Shown here: positions 54,039-62,581 of the stretch, piece by piece
How positions within the stretch are numbered: position 1 is the first letter of the stretch
How the letters are laid out: every line of letters begins with the position of its first letter
Source: Mycolicibacillus parakoreensis
GTDB taxonomy: Bacteria > Actinomycetota > Actinomycetes > Mycobacteriales > Mycobacteriaceae
NCBI RefSeq assembly: GCF_022370835.2
Contig: NZ_CP092365.1
Span: 2,108,001-2,172,000, forward strand
Direction: 5' to 3'
DNA length: 64,000 nt
Program-made: the position numbers and the translations under genes
The notes under the pieces: generated by a model
The model's database searches: none
The model's input: the letters and a program-made list of their open reading frames with translations, nothing else
What the model was told of the DNA's origin: nothing

Positions 54039-55504
54039 ACCTGTTCGCACTGCTGGAGCAGGCCGGGGCCCGCTACCGTGACCGCGGCGCGGTGTTTCAC
54101 GGCCGGCGCCAACTTCTCACCTGGGGCGAATTGATCGACCGAGCACTGCGGCTGGCGACCTCGATCAGGCGCAGCGCCGGCGCGGGCGCGCGGATCGCGA
54201 TCGCCAGTGAGAACCGCCCCGAGATCGTCGAGTTGCTCTTCGCCACCTGGGCCGCCGACGGTGTCGTCGTTCCGCTCAACTACAAGCTGCATCCCCGCGA
54301 GATGGTCGAGATCGTCGAGGACTCGGGGGCATCCCTGGTGTTCGCCTCACCCGAGCTGGCACCTCAGCTGTCGGCGCTCGTGCGGGCGCCGGTCGAAACC
54401 CTGGGCAGCACCGCCTATCTGCAGCGCCTGACCGCCCGGCGATCGACGGCACCGGATCCCGATCCGGCTCGGCTCGCATGGTTGTTCTACACCAGCGGCA
54501 CCACCGGCCGCGCGAAGGGCGCGATGCTGACCCACCGCAACCTGGTGGCGATGGCGATCGCCCACCTGGCCGACCTCGACGACCCGGATGCCGACTGCAG
54601 CCTGATCCACAGCGCACCGATGTCGCACGGATCCGGGCTCTACATCCTGCCCTACGTGCTGCGCGGCGCGCGCCAGGTGATCCCGGCCGCCGCCTCGTTC
54701 GACCCCGACGAGTTCCTCGACCTCTGCGGGCACCACCCGGGTTCCACCGCCTTTTTGGCGCCGACGATGGTGGGGCGCCTCGTCGCCACCGGGCGCGGGC
54801 GCCCGGCGAATCTCCGCACGATCATCTACGGGGGCGGCCCGATGTACCTGCGCCACCTCAAGGCCGCGCTGACGGCGTTCGGACAGGTGTTCGTGCAGCT
54901 CTACGGTCAGGGTGAGGCTCCGATGACCATCACCGGCTTGTGCCGGGGCGATCACCGCAGCACCGAGGACGCGGTCCTCGGCTCCGTCGGCCGGGCCCGC
55001 TCGGGGGTCGAGGTGGCGGTACTGCGCGACGACGGCACCAAGGCGGCACCCGGCGAGGTGGGCGAGGTCGTCTGCCGCGGCGACGTCGTGATGGTCGGCT
55101 ACTGGAACGATCCGCAGGCCACCGCGGCCGCACTGCGCGACGGTTGGCTGATCACCGGCGATCGCGGGGCGTTCGACGAGCGCGGCTACCTCACCCTGCG
55201 TGACCGATCCAAAGACGTGGTGATCAGCGGCGGCAGCAACATCTACCCGCGCGAGGTCGAGGAGGTCCTGCTGGATCACCCCGCGGTGGCGGAGGCGGCG
55301 GTGGTCGGTATCGCCGACGACGAGTGGGGCGAGGTCGTGGTCGCCTTCATCGTGGGCACCGCCTCGCCCGCTGAGCTCGACGCCCACCTGGTGGCCCGCA
55401 TCGCCCGGTTCAAACGCCCGAAACGCTACGAGTTCGTCGCCGAACTGCCGAAGAACAGCTACGGCAAGGTCCTCAAACGCCGGCTCCGCGCCGGCGTGCG
55501 CTGA
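54035..55504 (+). CDS. Acyl-CoA synthetase (AMP-forming)
   Basis: A 489-residue ligase. The P-loop is WLFYTSGTTGRAKGAMLTH, LYGQGEAPMTI is the A5 motif, LITGDRGAF and DRSKDVVISGGSNIYPREVE lead to the hinge and PKNSYGKVLKRRLR carries the catalytic Lys. GTG at 54035 overlaps the SDR stop; the longer open frame upstream is an artefact. Third synthetase of the island. Confidence 0.92.
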   Translation: MNLFALLEQAGARYRDRGAVFHGRRQLLTWGELIDRALRLATSIRRSAGAGARIAIASENRPEIVELLFATWAADGVVVPLNYKLHPREMVEIVEDSGASLVFASPELAPQLSALVRAPVETLGSTAYLQRLTARRSTAPDPDPARLAWLFYTSGTTGRAKGAMLTHRNLVAMAIAHLADLDDPDADCSLIHSAPMSHGSGLYILPYVLRGARQVIPAAASFDPDEFLDLCGHHPGSTAFLAPTMVGRLVATGRGRPANLRTIIYGGGPMYLRHLKAALTAFGQVFVQLYGQGEAPMTITGLCRGDHRSTEDAVLGSVGRARSGVEVAVLRDDGTKAAPGEVGEVVCRGDVVMVGYWNDPQATAAALRDGWLITGDRGAFDERGYLTLRDRSKDVVISGGSNIYPREVEEVLLDHPAVAEAAVVGIADDEWGEVVVAFIVGTASPAELDAHLVARIARFKRPKRYEFVAELPKNSYGKVLKRRLRAGVR

Positions 55505-55532
55505 CCACGGCGGGGCTCCGGTCAGTCGACGG

Positions 55533-56327
55533 TCAGTCGACCTTCGACTTCATCTCGTCGAGGTTGACCAGGATCGGCCAACCGCAGACCGACAGCGCGT
55601 TGCCGTGACCGGTCTGGTGGATGTCGAATGCGGACTGGATCGCCGAGTAGAAGCCCTGCACGTCGAGGGTCTGGTTGACGGCCCGTTTGGCCTGCCGCAG
55701 GGCGAACGACGGCATCGTGGCGATCGTCTCGGCCAGTGCGCGGGTCTCGGCATCGAGCTCGTCGCGGGCGACCACCCGGTTGACCATCCCGGTCTGCTCG
55801 GCTTCGCGGGCGCTGAGCGCACGACCGGTGAACAGCATCTCCTTGGCCTTACGCGCGCCGAGTTCCCAGGTGTGCCCGTGGTATTCAACCCCGCCGATGC
55901 CCATCAAGGCCACCGGGTCGGAGAACTGCGCGTCGTCGGCGGCGATGATCAGGTCGCACGGCCAACACAGCATCAGCCCTCCGGAGATGCACCGGCCCTG
56001 CACCGCGGCGATCGACGGCTTGGGCACATTGCGCCAGCGCAGCGTGTATTCCAGATAACGCTTGCACTCGTGGTTGTAGATGAACTCCAGGGAGATCTTC
56101 TCCGGCACCGGGCCGCCGCCTTTGATGTCGTGGCCGGCGGAGAAGTGTTTGCCGTTGGCCCGCACGATGATCACCGCGACGTCGTCATCCTCGGCGGCAC
56201 GCGTCCAGGCGGCGTCGAGTTGGTCGAGCAACTCGGTGTTCTGGGCATTGGCGACCTCGGGTCGATTGAGGGTGATGGTCGCGATGCGATCGGCAACGGC
56301 GTAGTCGATCAAAGCGGAGTCGGTCAA
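55533..56327 (-). CDS. Enoyl-CoA hydratase/isomerase-fold protein
   Basis: A 264-residue crotonase-fold protein. FSAGHDIKGGG and AAVQGRCISGGLMLCWPCDLII form the oxyanion region; FSDPVALMGIGGVEYHGHTWELGARKAKEMLFTGR replaces the usual Glu-containing segment, so the chemistry may differ from simple hydration. TTG start with GGGAG 9 nt upstream. Transcribed away from a TetR gene across the long palindrome at 56353. Confidence 0.9.
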   Translation of the reverse strand: MTDSALIDYAVADRIATITLNRPEVANAQNTELLDQLDAAWTRAAEDDDVAVIIVRANGKHFSAGHDIKGGGPVPEKISLEFIYNHECKRYLEYTLRWRNVPKPSIAAVQGRCISGGLMLCWPCDLIIAADDAQFSDPVALMGIGGVEYHGHTWELGARKAKEMLFTGRALSAREAEQTGMVNRVVARDELDAETRALAETIATMPSFALRQAKRAVNQTLDVQGFYSAIQSAFDIHQTGHGNALSVCGWPILVNLDEMKSKVD

Positions 56328-56352
56328 AGCGGGGTCTCCCTAGGGTGCGGAA

Positions 56353-56383
56353 TCACCGACGAGAATATCATTCTCGTCGGTGA
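56353..56383. promoter_or_regulatory. 31-bp perfect palindrome, island motif copy 2
   Basis: Arms TCACCGACGAGAAT and ATTCTCGTCGGTGA are perfectly complementary over 14 bp around ATC. The core GAGAATATCATTCTC (56361-56375) is the island motif. TATTCT (minus) and TATCAT (plus) inside it fit -10 boxes for the hydratase and TetR genes. It lies 26 bp before the hydratase TTG. Most likely the operator of the TetR encoded at 56522. Confidence 0.8.
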
Positions 56384-56463
56384 GGAACCAGAGTTTTCGA
56401 CACACCGCGGTCACACCCGGTCGCCGCGTCCGATGCCGGGGCGCACTTCGGTACAGTGCCCCC

Positions 56464-56525
56464 ATGACCTCCCGGATCAGCCGCCAGCGAGACCGTCGAT
56501 GAGCGGCCGACGGGGTCGGCGATGA
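56464..56525 (+). other. Two overlapping mini-ORFs leading into the TetR gene
   Basis: ATG at 56464 opens a 12-codon frame (MTSRISRQRDRR) whose TGA overlaps the ATG of an 8-codon frame (MSGRRGRR, 56499-56525). The TGA of that frame in turn overlaps the TetR ATG at 56522. All three junctions read ATGA. Neither peptide has a strong ribosome site. It may be a chance result of the CGATGA repeats or a real re-initiation chain. Confidence 0.35.
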
Positions 56526-57169
56526 GCAACCCGGACGAGAATCCCGCCTGGAAGCAGCGGGCCGTCGAGCGGTCGGTCAAGACCGCGCGCCTGCGCGCCG
56601 CCCAGCGGGTGCAGCGCTTCCTGGACGCCGCCCAGGAGATCATCGTCGAAAAGGGCAGCACCGACTTCACCGTCCAGGAGGTCGTGGAGCGCTCACGCCA
56701 ATCCCTGCGCAGTTTCTACCTGCAGTTCAACGGCAAGCACGAGCTTCTGCTGGCCCTGTTCGAAGACGCCCTGAGCCAGGCCGCCGACCAGATTCGCGCG
56801 GCGACCGAGAACCAGTCGGACCCGGTGGAGCGCCTCAAGGTGGCGGTGCATTTGTTGTTCGAACTGTCCCGGCCGGACCCCGCGGCCACACGACCGCTGT
56901 TCACCGATTTCGCACCCCAACTGCTCGTCACGCACCGCGCCGAGGTGGAGGTCGCCCACGAACCGCTGTTGGCGCTGTTCACCGAACTGACCGAGAACGC
57001 CGCGCCCGCCGGCCTGCGCAAGGGCGTCAAACCCAAGCGCATCGCCGCACTGACCATGCAGAGCGTCATGTTCATCGCGCAGTCCAGCTCGGTCACCGAC
57101 ACCGCCGAGGGTCACCCGATCACCCCCGACGAGGTCTGGGAGTTCTGCGCCCACGGATTCACGCGCTGA
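56522..57169 (+). CDS. TetR-family regulator, probable master regulator of the island
   Basis: A 215-residue regulator. The helix-turn-helix is VQRFLDAAQEIIVEKGSTDFTVQEVVERSRQSLRSFYLQFNGKHELL. The C-terminal domain carries conserved VERLKVAVHLLFELSRPDP. Being next to the only fully palindromic copy of the motif, it is the natural candidate to bind all copies, with a CoA ester of the pathway as effector. This link is inference. Confidence 0.9.
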   Translation: MSNPDENPAWKQRAVERSVKTARLRAAQRVQRFLDAAQEIIVEKGSTDFTVQEVVERSRQSLRSFYLQFNGKHELLLALFEDALSQAADQIRAATENQSDPVERLKVAVHLLFELSRPDPAATRPLFTDFAPQLLVTHRAEVEVAHEPLLALFTELTENAAPAGLRKGVKPKRIAALTMQSVMFIAQSSSVTDTAEGHPITPDEVWEFCAHGFTR

Positions 57170-57214
57170 GCCGCCGTGCCGGCGAGGCCCGGCTGTCCCC
57201 GGACTCCGCCCAAT

Positions 57215-57229
57215 GATAATCTCATTCTC
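57215..57229 (+). promoter_or_regulatory. Island motif copy 3 (thiolase promoter)
   Basis: GATAATCTCATTCTC, one base different from copy 1. As there, TGATAATCT forms an extended -10, which predicts a transcript start near 57230 and a leader of about 95 nt before the thiolase ATG. Confidence 0.65.
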
Positions 57230-57326
57230 GTGTTTGAGGGCGCCGTTTCCATGGCCGTGGGCCGCAGTCGGCCCGCACCCGGGCCCGGCCCCGCCACCCC
57301 GCCCGTCGGCGTAAGGAGACTTCGAG

Positions 57327-58469
57327 ATGAATGACGTCGCGATCATCGGTGTGGGTCTGCACCCGTTCGGCCGGTTCGACAAATCGGCGATGCAGATGGG
57401 CGCCGAGGCGATCCAGCAGGCGCTGACCGACGCGGGCACCGAGTGGAAGGACATCCAGTTCGGTGTCGGCGGCAGCTACGAGATCTCCAACCCGGACGCG
57501 GTGACCCGGCTGGTCGGACTGACCGGGATCCCGTTCACCAACGTGTTCAACGCGTGTGCGACAGCGGCGACCGCCACCCAGGTGTGCGCGGACAACATCG
57601 CGTCGGGCAAGTACGACATCGGTATCGCCATCGGGATGGACAAACATCCCCGCGGAGCGTTCACCGATGATCCCGCCAAGCTGGCTCTGCCGGCCTGGTA
57701 TGCGGAGAACGGCCAGTTCGTCACCACGAAGTTCTTCGGCATGAAGGCCAACCGCTACCTCCATCAGCACGGGGTCTCGCCGGCGACCCTGGCCAAGGTC
57801 GCCGCCAAGAACTTTCGCAACGGCGCCCTGAACCCCAACGCCTTCCGGCGCAAGCCGATGTCGGAAGACGACATTCTCAACGCGCCCACTTTGAACCATC
57901 CCCTCACCCAATACATGTTCTGCGCACCCGATGAGGGGGCCGCGGCGGTCGTGATGTGCCGCGCCGATATCGCCCATCGATTCACCGACAAGCCGGTGTA
58001 CCTGCGGGCCACCGAGATCCGCACCCGACGCTACGGCGCGTACGAGGTGCACGCGACGTCGGCCCCGCTCGACGAGGACGTCTCGCCGACCGTCTACGCC
58101 GCCCGCGCGGCGTTCGAGCGCGCCGGTCTCGGCCCCCAGGACGTCGACGTCGTCCAACTGCAGGACACCGACGCCGGCGCGGAGGTCATCCACATGGCCG
58201 AATGCGGCTTCTGCGCCGACGGCGACCAGGAGAAGCTGCTCGCCGACGGCGCCACCGAGATCACCGGGGCGCTGCCGGTCAACACCGACGGCGGGCTGAT
58301 CGCCAACGGCGAGCCGATCGGCGCCTCCGGACTGCGCCAGCTGCACGAGTTGGTGCTGCAGTTGCGCGGGCAGGCCGGCGACCGCCAGGTGCCCGGGAAC
58401 CCCACGGTGGGTTTCGCACAGGTCTACGGTGCCCCGGGGACCGCATCGGCGACGCTGGTGACGACCTGA
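57327..58469 (+). CDS. Thiolase-family (SCP-x/lipid-transfer type) protein
   Basis: A 380-residue thiolase-fold protein. Cys in NVFNACATAATA is the nucleophile position; GGLIANGEPIGASGLRQLHEL carries the His loop; the C-terminal Cys-Gly motif is replaced by YGAPGTASATLV, as in SCP-x/Ltp2-type members. Those often need a DUF35 (OB-fold) partner, which is not found adjacent. It could do thiolytic or retro-aldol cleavage of a branched CoA ester. AAGGAG precedes the ATG. Confidence 0.88.
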   Translation: MNDVAIIGVGLHPFGRFDKSAMQMGAEAIQQALTDAGTEWKDIQFGVGGSYEISNPDAVTRLVGLTGIPFTNVFNACATAATATQVCADNIASGKYDIGIAIGMDKHPRGAFTDDPAKLALPAWYAENGQFVTTKFFGMKANRYLHQHGVSPATLAKVAAKNFRNGALNPNAFRRKPMSEDDILNAPTLNHPLTQYMFCAPDEGAAAVVMCRADIAHRFTDKPVYLRATEIRTRRYGAYEVHATSAPLDEDVSPTVYAARAAFERAGLGPQDVDVVQLQDTDAGAEVIHMAECGFCADGDQEKLLADGATEITGALPVNTDGGLIANGEPIGASGLRQLHELVLQLRGQAGDRQVPGNPTVGFAQVYGAPGTASATLVTT

Positions 58470-58481
58470 CCGCTCGGTCAG
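58466..58481. terminator. Short hairpin between convergent genes
   Basis: CTGACCG/CGGTCAG with a 2-nt loop spans the stop codons of the convergent thiolase and CoA-transferase genes. A weak bidirectional terminator at best. Confidence 0.35.
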
Positions 58482-59503
58482 TCGATCAGCTCCGGAGGCG
58501 GAACGTACGTCGGCTCGTCTCCGGCGATCCTGATCGGGCTGCCGACCAGGCGGAAATCGCCTGCGGTGACGACCATTTCCGGATTCTCCTTGAGCGCCTC
58601 GGGAAGCGTACGGACTGCCGACACCGGGATTCCCAGCGGCCGCAACCGCTGCTCCCAGCCCTCGGCGGTGTCGGCGGCCAGCGCCGCGCTGACCGCCGCG
58701 AGCACCTCCTCGCGGCGGGCCGCACGCTCGTCCATCCTCGTGAACCCGTCGATACCGGCCTCCTCGGCGAACGCCTTCCAGAACCCGTCGTGGGTGATGA
58801 ACAGCGCCAGGTAGCCGTCCGCCGTGGCGAATAGCTGAGCGGGAACGTAATAGGAGTGCGCGCCGTGGGGGTACCGGCGCGGCTCGAGCCCGTCGTTGAG
58901 GTAGGACGACGCGCGGTAGTTCAGTTGCGAGAGCATCACGTCGCGCAGCGAGACCTCGACCTGGCCGCCGCGGCCGCTGACGATCTGGGCCAACAGGCCC
59001 AGCGCGGCCGTCAGCCCGGTGGAGTTGTCCGCGGAGGAGTAGCCCGGCAGGACCGGCGGGCCGGCGGGATCGCCGGTCATCGCGGCCACCCCGGTGGCCG
59101 CCTGGATCACATAGTCGAACGCCGGTTGGTCGCCGCCGTCGAGGCCGAATCCCGTCAGCGCGACACAGACGATCCGGTCGTTGTGCCGCTTCAGTGCGTC
59201 GTAGGTGAGCCCGAGGCGGCGGATCACCGAGGGCTTCATGTTCACCAGCAGCGCATCAGATTCTGCGACCAGCTCCCCCAACCGGGCCTGCCCGGACTCC
59301 GATGCCAGGTCCAGCCGGACACTGCGCTTGTTGCGGTTGAGACTGGCGAAATAGCTGGGCCCGACCTGACGGGAGATCTCACCGCCGGGGGGTTCGATCT
59401 TGATCACCTCGGCGCCGAGATCGGCCAGCATCATGGTCGCGTAGGGACCGGCCAGCATCACCCCCACTTCGAGGATCCGGATCCCCGACAGCGGCCCACT
59501 CAT
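58478..59503 (-). CDS. Family III CoA-transferase (CaiB/BaiF)
   Basis: A 341-residue enzyme. GIRILEVGVMLAGPYATMMLADLGAEVIKIEPPGGE opens it, NRNKRSVRLDL follows and Asp in QPAFDYVIQAATG is the catalytic residue. Last gene of the right-hand minus operon; its ATG overlaps the F420-type oxidoreductase stop. It lacks some C-terminal sequence compared with the 386-residue enzyme upstream. Confidence 0.92.
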   Translation of the reverse strand: MSGPLSGIRILEVGVMLAGPYATMMLADLGAEVIKIEPPGGEISRQVGPSYFASLNRNKRSVRLDLASESGQARLGELVAESDALLVNMKPSVIRRLGLTYDALKRHNDRIVCVALTGFGLDGGDQPAFDYVIQAATGVAAMTGDPAGPPVLPGYSSADNSTGLTAALGLLAQIVSGRGGQVEVSLRDVMLSQLNYRASSYLNDGLEPRRYPHGAHSYYVPAQLFATADGYLALFITHDGFWKAFAEEAGIDGFTRMDERAARREEVLAAVSAALAADTAEGWEQRLRPLGIPVSAVRTLPEALKENPEMVVTAGDFRLVGSPIRIAGDEPTYVPPPELID

Positions 59504-60456
59504 CGAATCTCCTTGGCGAGCTCGGCGATCACCTCGCGGGTCCGGTATTTGGAGGCGACCAGCTCGTCGCGGGTCTCGCCGATCGGCAGCAGCCGCACCG
59601 ACAGGTCGGTCACGCCGGCGTCGGCGAAGCGCCGGAACCGGGCCAGGATGGCGGATTCGTCACCGGCGGCACACAGGTCACCGACGTCGCGGGCCTCACC
59701 GCGCTCCAACAACCGCTGGTAGTTCGGTGAGACCTCGGCTTCGCCGAGGATCTGGTTGGCGCGTTCCCGCGCCGCGTCGACCTCGTCGGCCCCGCACAAA
59801 CAGACCGGGATCCCGGCGACGATGCGGGGCGCGGGGCGCCCGGCGTTCTCGGCCGCCTTGGTGATCCGCGGGGCGATGTGGTCGCCGATGGCGCGTTCGT
59901 CGGCCATCCACAGCGAGGTCCCGTCGGTGAGCTGCCCGGCCAGATCCAGCATCACCGGTCCGAGCGCGGCAACCAGCACCGGCAGCGGCGAATCGGCGCC
60001 GAGCACGGTCGGGTTGTGCACCGTGAAGTTCGTGTTCTCGACGTCGACGGGCCCCGGGCCGCCGACGGCCGCGTTGAGCACCTGAAGATAGTCGCGGGTG
60101 TAGGCGGCGGGTCGCTGATAGGGCAGACCGAGCATGTCGGCGACGATCCAGTGGTGCGACGGCCCGACACCGAGTGCCAACCGTCCCCCGATGGCGGCGT
60201 GCACCGACAGGGCCTGGCGGGCCAGCGCGATCGGGTGCTGTGCCTGCAAGGGGACCACGGCGGTGCCGATCTCGATGCGGCTGGATTTGACACCCATCAG
60301 TGCCACCGCGGTCAGCGCATCGAAGTCGTTGGGCACCTGGGGAACCCACGCGGTGTCCAGTCCGGCGTTCTCGGCCCACTCGATGTCGGCAACCAGCTTG
60401 GTGACCTTGCGCGCCATGTCGCCGCGCTCGGCGCCGATCATCACTCCCAGTCGCAT
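59500..60456 (-). CDS. LLM-class F420-dependent oxidoreductase
   Basis: A 318-residue luciferase-like TIM barrel. MRLGVMIGAERGD, DTAWVPQVPNDFDALTAVA, RIEIGTAVVPLQAQHPIALARQALSV and RLALGVGPSHHWIV are the F420-type pattern. It probably oxidises an alcohol or reduces a C=C or C=O of a pathway intermediate. It starts 5 bp after the B12-domain gene. Confidence 0.9.
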   Translation of the reverse strand: MRLGVMIGAERGDMARKVTKLVADIEWAENAGLDTAWVPQVPNDFDALTAVALMGVKSSRIEIGTAVVPLQAQHPIALARQALSVHAAIGGRLALGVGPSHHWIVADMLGLPYQRPAAYTRDYLQVLNAAVGGPGPVDVENTNFTVHNPTVLGADSPLPVLVAALGPVMLDLAGQLTDGTSLWMADERAIGDHIAPRITKAAENAGRPAPRIVAGIPVCLCGADEVDAARERANQILGEAEVSPNYQRLLERGEARDVGDLCAAGDESAILARFRRFADAGVTDLSVRLLPIGETRDELVASKYRTREVIAELAKEIR

Positions 60457-60461
60457 CGCTG

Positions 60462-60890
60462 TCAGACCTCCACCTGTTCGACCAGCCGTCGCACCCCCGC
60501 CACCAACTCCTCCAGCGATGTCCCGGTGGGAAAGACCGCCGCGGCGCCCAGCGACCGCAGCTTGGCCACGTCGCTCTGCGGAATGGTGCCGCCGACGACC
60601 ACCGCGATGTCGGCGGCGTCGGCGGCGCGCAACGCCTCGACGACCCGGCCGGTCAGCGCGACGTGGGCCCCGGACAGGATGCTCAACCCCACCACCGCGA
60701 CGTCCTCCTGCACGGCGGTGGCGACGATGTCGTCGATGCGCTGACGGATGCCGGTGTAGATCACCTCGAATCCCGCGTCGCGCAGTGTCCGCGCGACGAT
60801 CTTGGCGCCCCGGTCGTGGCCGTCGAGGCCTGGCTTGGCGACCAGGACCCGAGCCGGGACGGGGTCGGCGGACGAAGGCGACGAGATCAT
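60462..60890 (-). CDS. Acyl-CoA mutase small subunit (B12-binding domain)
   Basis: A 142-residue cobalamin-binding protein. [16 protein letters not shown] holds the lower ligand His25 (DxHxxG), GLSILSGAH is the SxL motif and [11 protein letters not shown] the GG motif. The ATG overlaps the large-subunit TGA (TGATG), so the subunits are made together. Complements the catalytic barrel encoded upstream. Confidence 0.95.
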   Translation of the reverse strand: MISSPSSADPVPARVLVAKPGLDGHDRGAKIVARTLRDAGFEVIYTGIRQRIDDIVATAVQEDVAVVGLSILSGAHVALTGRVVEALRAADAADIAVVVGGTIPQSDVAKLRSLGAAAVFPTGTSLEELVAGVRRLVEQVEV

Positions 60891-62467
60891 CAAAACACCA
60901 CCGGTTGCTGGAATTCGCCCCACACGGCCTTGAGCGCGGCCACCATCTCGCCCACCGTGCAGTAGGCGTTGGCGCAGTCGATGAGGGGATGCATCAAATT
61001 GTCGTCGCCCTCCGCGGCGCGCGAGAGCGCGGCCAGCGTGGCGGCGACGTCGTCGGAGTCGCGCTCGGACTTGACCCGGGCCAGGCGTTTGAGCTGGACC
61101 TCGCGGCCCTCGGCGTCGAGTTCGTAGGTGGCGATCTCCGGTGGCGGCTCGTCGCTGGTGAACCTGTTGACGCCGACGACCGGGCGCTCGCCCGACTCGA
61201 TCTCATGGTGGATCTTGAATGCTTCGTCGGCGATGAGCCCCTGCAGATAGCCGTCCTCGATGGCGCGCACCATGCCGCCGTGATTCTCCAGGTCGGCCAT
61301 GATCTCGATGATGCGCTCCTCGGTGGCGTCGGTGAGCGCCTCGATGAAGTAGGAACCGCCCAAAGGATCGACGACCCGGGTCACCCCGGTCTCGTAGGCC
61401 AGGATCTGCTGGGTGCGCAGGGCCAGCGTCGCGGACTCCTCGCTGGGCAGCGCGAAGGGCTCGTCCCACGCCGCGGTGAACATCGACTGCACACCGCCGA
61501 GCACGGCGGCCAGCGACTCGTAGGCGACCCGCACCAGGTTGTTCTGGGCTTGCGGCGCATACAGCGACGCTCCCCCGGCGACGCATCCGAACCGGAACAT
61601 CGACGCCTTGTCGGTGCTCGCACCGTAGCGTTCCCGCACGAGGGTGGCCCACCGGCGCCGGCCCGCCCGGTACTTGGCGACCTCCTCGAAGAAGTCGCCG
61701 TGGGTGTAGAAGAAGAACGAGACCTGCGGGGCGAACTGCTCGATGCTCATCCGGCCCCGCTCCACGACGGTGTCGCAGTAGGTGACCCCGTCGGCGAGGG
61801 TGAACGCCATCTCCTGGACCGCGTTGGCCCCGGCGTCCCGGAAATGCGCGCCGGCCACCGAGATCGCGTTGAACCGCGGCACCTCGGCGGCGCAGAACTC
61901 GATGGTGTCGGCGATCAGCCGCAGCGACGGCTCCGGCGGCCAGATCCAGGTGCCGCGCGAGGCGTACTCCTTGAGGATGTCGTTCTGGATGGTCCCGGTG
62001 AGCTTGGCCCGCGGGATGCCGCGGCGTTCGGCGGCCGCCACGTAGAACGCGAGCAGGATCGCCGCGGTGCCGTTGATGGTGAAGCTGGTGCTGATCTTGT
62101 CCAGCGGGATGGTGTCGAACAGGATCTCGGCGTCGGCGAGGGTGTCGACGGCCACCCCGACCCGGCCCACCTCCTCCCCGACCTCGGGGTCGTCGGAGTC
62201 GTAGCCGCACTGGGTGGGCAGGTCCAGCGCCACCGACAGACCGGTGCCCCCCTGGTCCAGCAGGTAGCGATAGCGCCGGTTGGACTCCTCGGCGGTGCCG
62301 AAGCCGGAGTACTGCCGGAAGGTCCACAGCCGCCCGCGGTATCCGGAGGCGAAGTTGCCGCGGGTGAACGGATACCCGCCCGGTTCCGGCGGATCGGCTC
62401 GTCGGTCCGCCGGCCCGTACACCGCCTTCAGCGGTATCCCCGATGACGTCTGCACTGAATCGTCCAT
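60890..62467 (-). CDS. Acyl-CoA mutase large subunit, divergent active site
   Basis: A 525-residue methylmalonyl-CoA mutase-type TIM barrel. Tyr53 in [14 protein letters not shown], Ala80 in GLSVALD, Arg171 in [12 protein letters not shown] and His208 in [12 protein letters not shown] align with the methylmalonyl-CoA mutase pattern; isobutyryl- and 2-hydroxyisobutyryl-CoA mutases have Gln in place of the Arg. Other common motifs have changed: THSQTSG-type sequence is FGCVAGG (293-299), LHTNS is FTAAW (330-334) and GYH is GAH. A dicarboxylic CoA substrate different from methylmalonyl-CoA is suggested. Probably leaderless (promoter at 62476-62508). Confidence 0.92.
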   Translation of the reverse strand: MDDSVQTSSGIPLKAVYGPADRRADPPEPGGYPFTRGNFASGYRGRLWTFRQYSGFGTAEESNRRYRYLLDQGGTGLSVALDLPTQCGYDSDDPEVGEEVGRVGVAVDTLADAEILFDTIPLDKISTSFTINGTAAILLAFYVAAAERRGIPRAKLTGTIQNDILKEYASRGTWIWPPEPSLRLIADTIEFCAAEVPRFNAISVAGAHFRDAGANAVQEMAFTLADGVTYCDTVVERGRMSIEQFAPQVSFFFYTHGDFFEEVAKYRAGRRRWATLVRERYGASTDKASMFRFGCVAGGASLYAPQAQNNLVRVAYESLAAVLGGVQSMFTAAWDEPFALPSEESATLALRTQQILAYETGVTRVVDPLGGSYFIEALTDATEERIIEIMADLENHGGMVRAIEDGYLQGLIADEAFKIHHEIESGERPVVGVNRFTSDEPPPEIATYELDAEGREVQLKRLARVKSERDSDDVAATLAALSRAAEGDDNLMHPLIDCANAYCTVGEMVAALKAVWGEFQQPVVF

Positions 62468-62475
62468 TTGCCGAT

Positions 62476-62508
62476 ACGTTACTTGCAAAAAAAGAGAATG
62501 CCAATACC
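62476..62508 (-). promoter_or_regulatory. Mutase promoter overlapped by island motif copy 4
   Basis: On the minus strand TTGGCA (62504-62499) and TAACGT (62481-62476) are exactly 17 nt apart and end 8 nt before the ATG, giving a leaderless transcript. GGTATTGGCATTCTC (62508-62494) overlaps the -35 and matches the island consensus at about 12 of 15 positions. The rest of the 114-bp gap to the lyase gene holds nothing else. Confidence 0.65.
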
Positions 62509-62581
62509 ACCGCGGCCCGGCACCGCCGATCACCGCGGCGCGCACACCGCAGCGGGTTGCGCACCCGGGCTCGGCGCGCGG

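Noticed and set aside
60890..62467. Assignment as 2-hydroxyisobutyryl-CoA mutase or isobutyryl-CoA mutase
   Set aside because: The large subunit has Tyr53, Ala80 and Arg171 where those enzymes have Ile/Phe, Asp or other residues and Gln.
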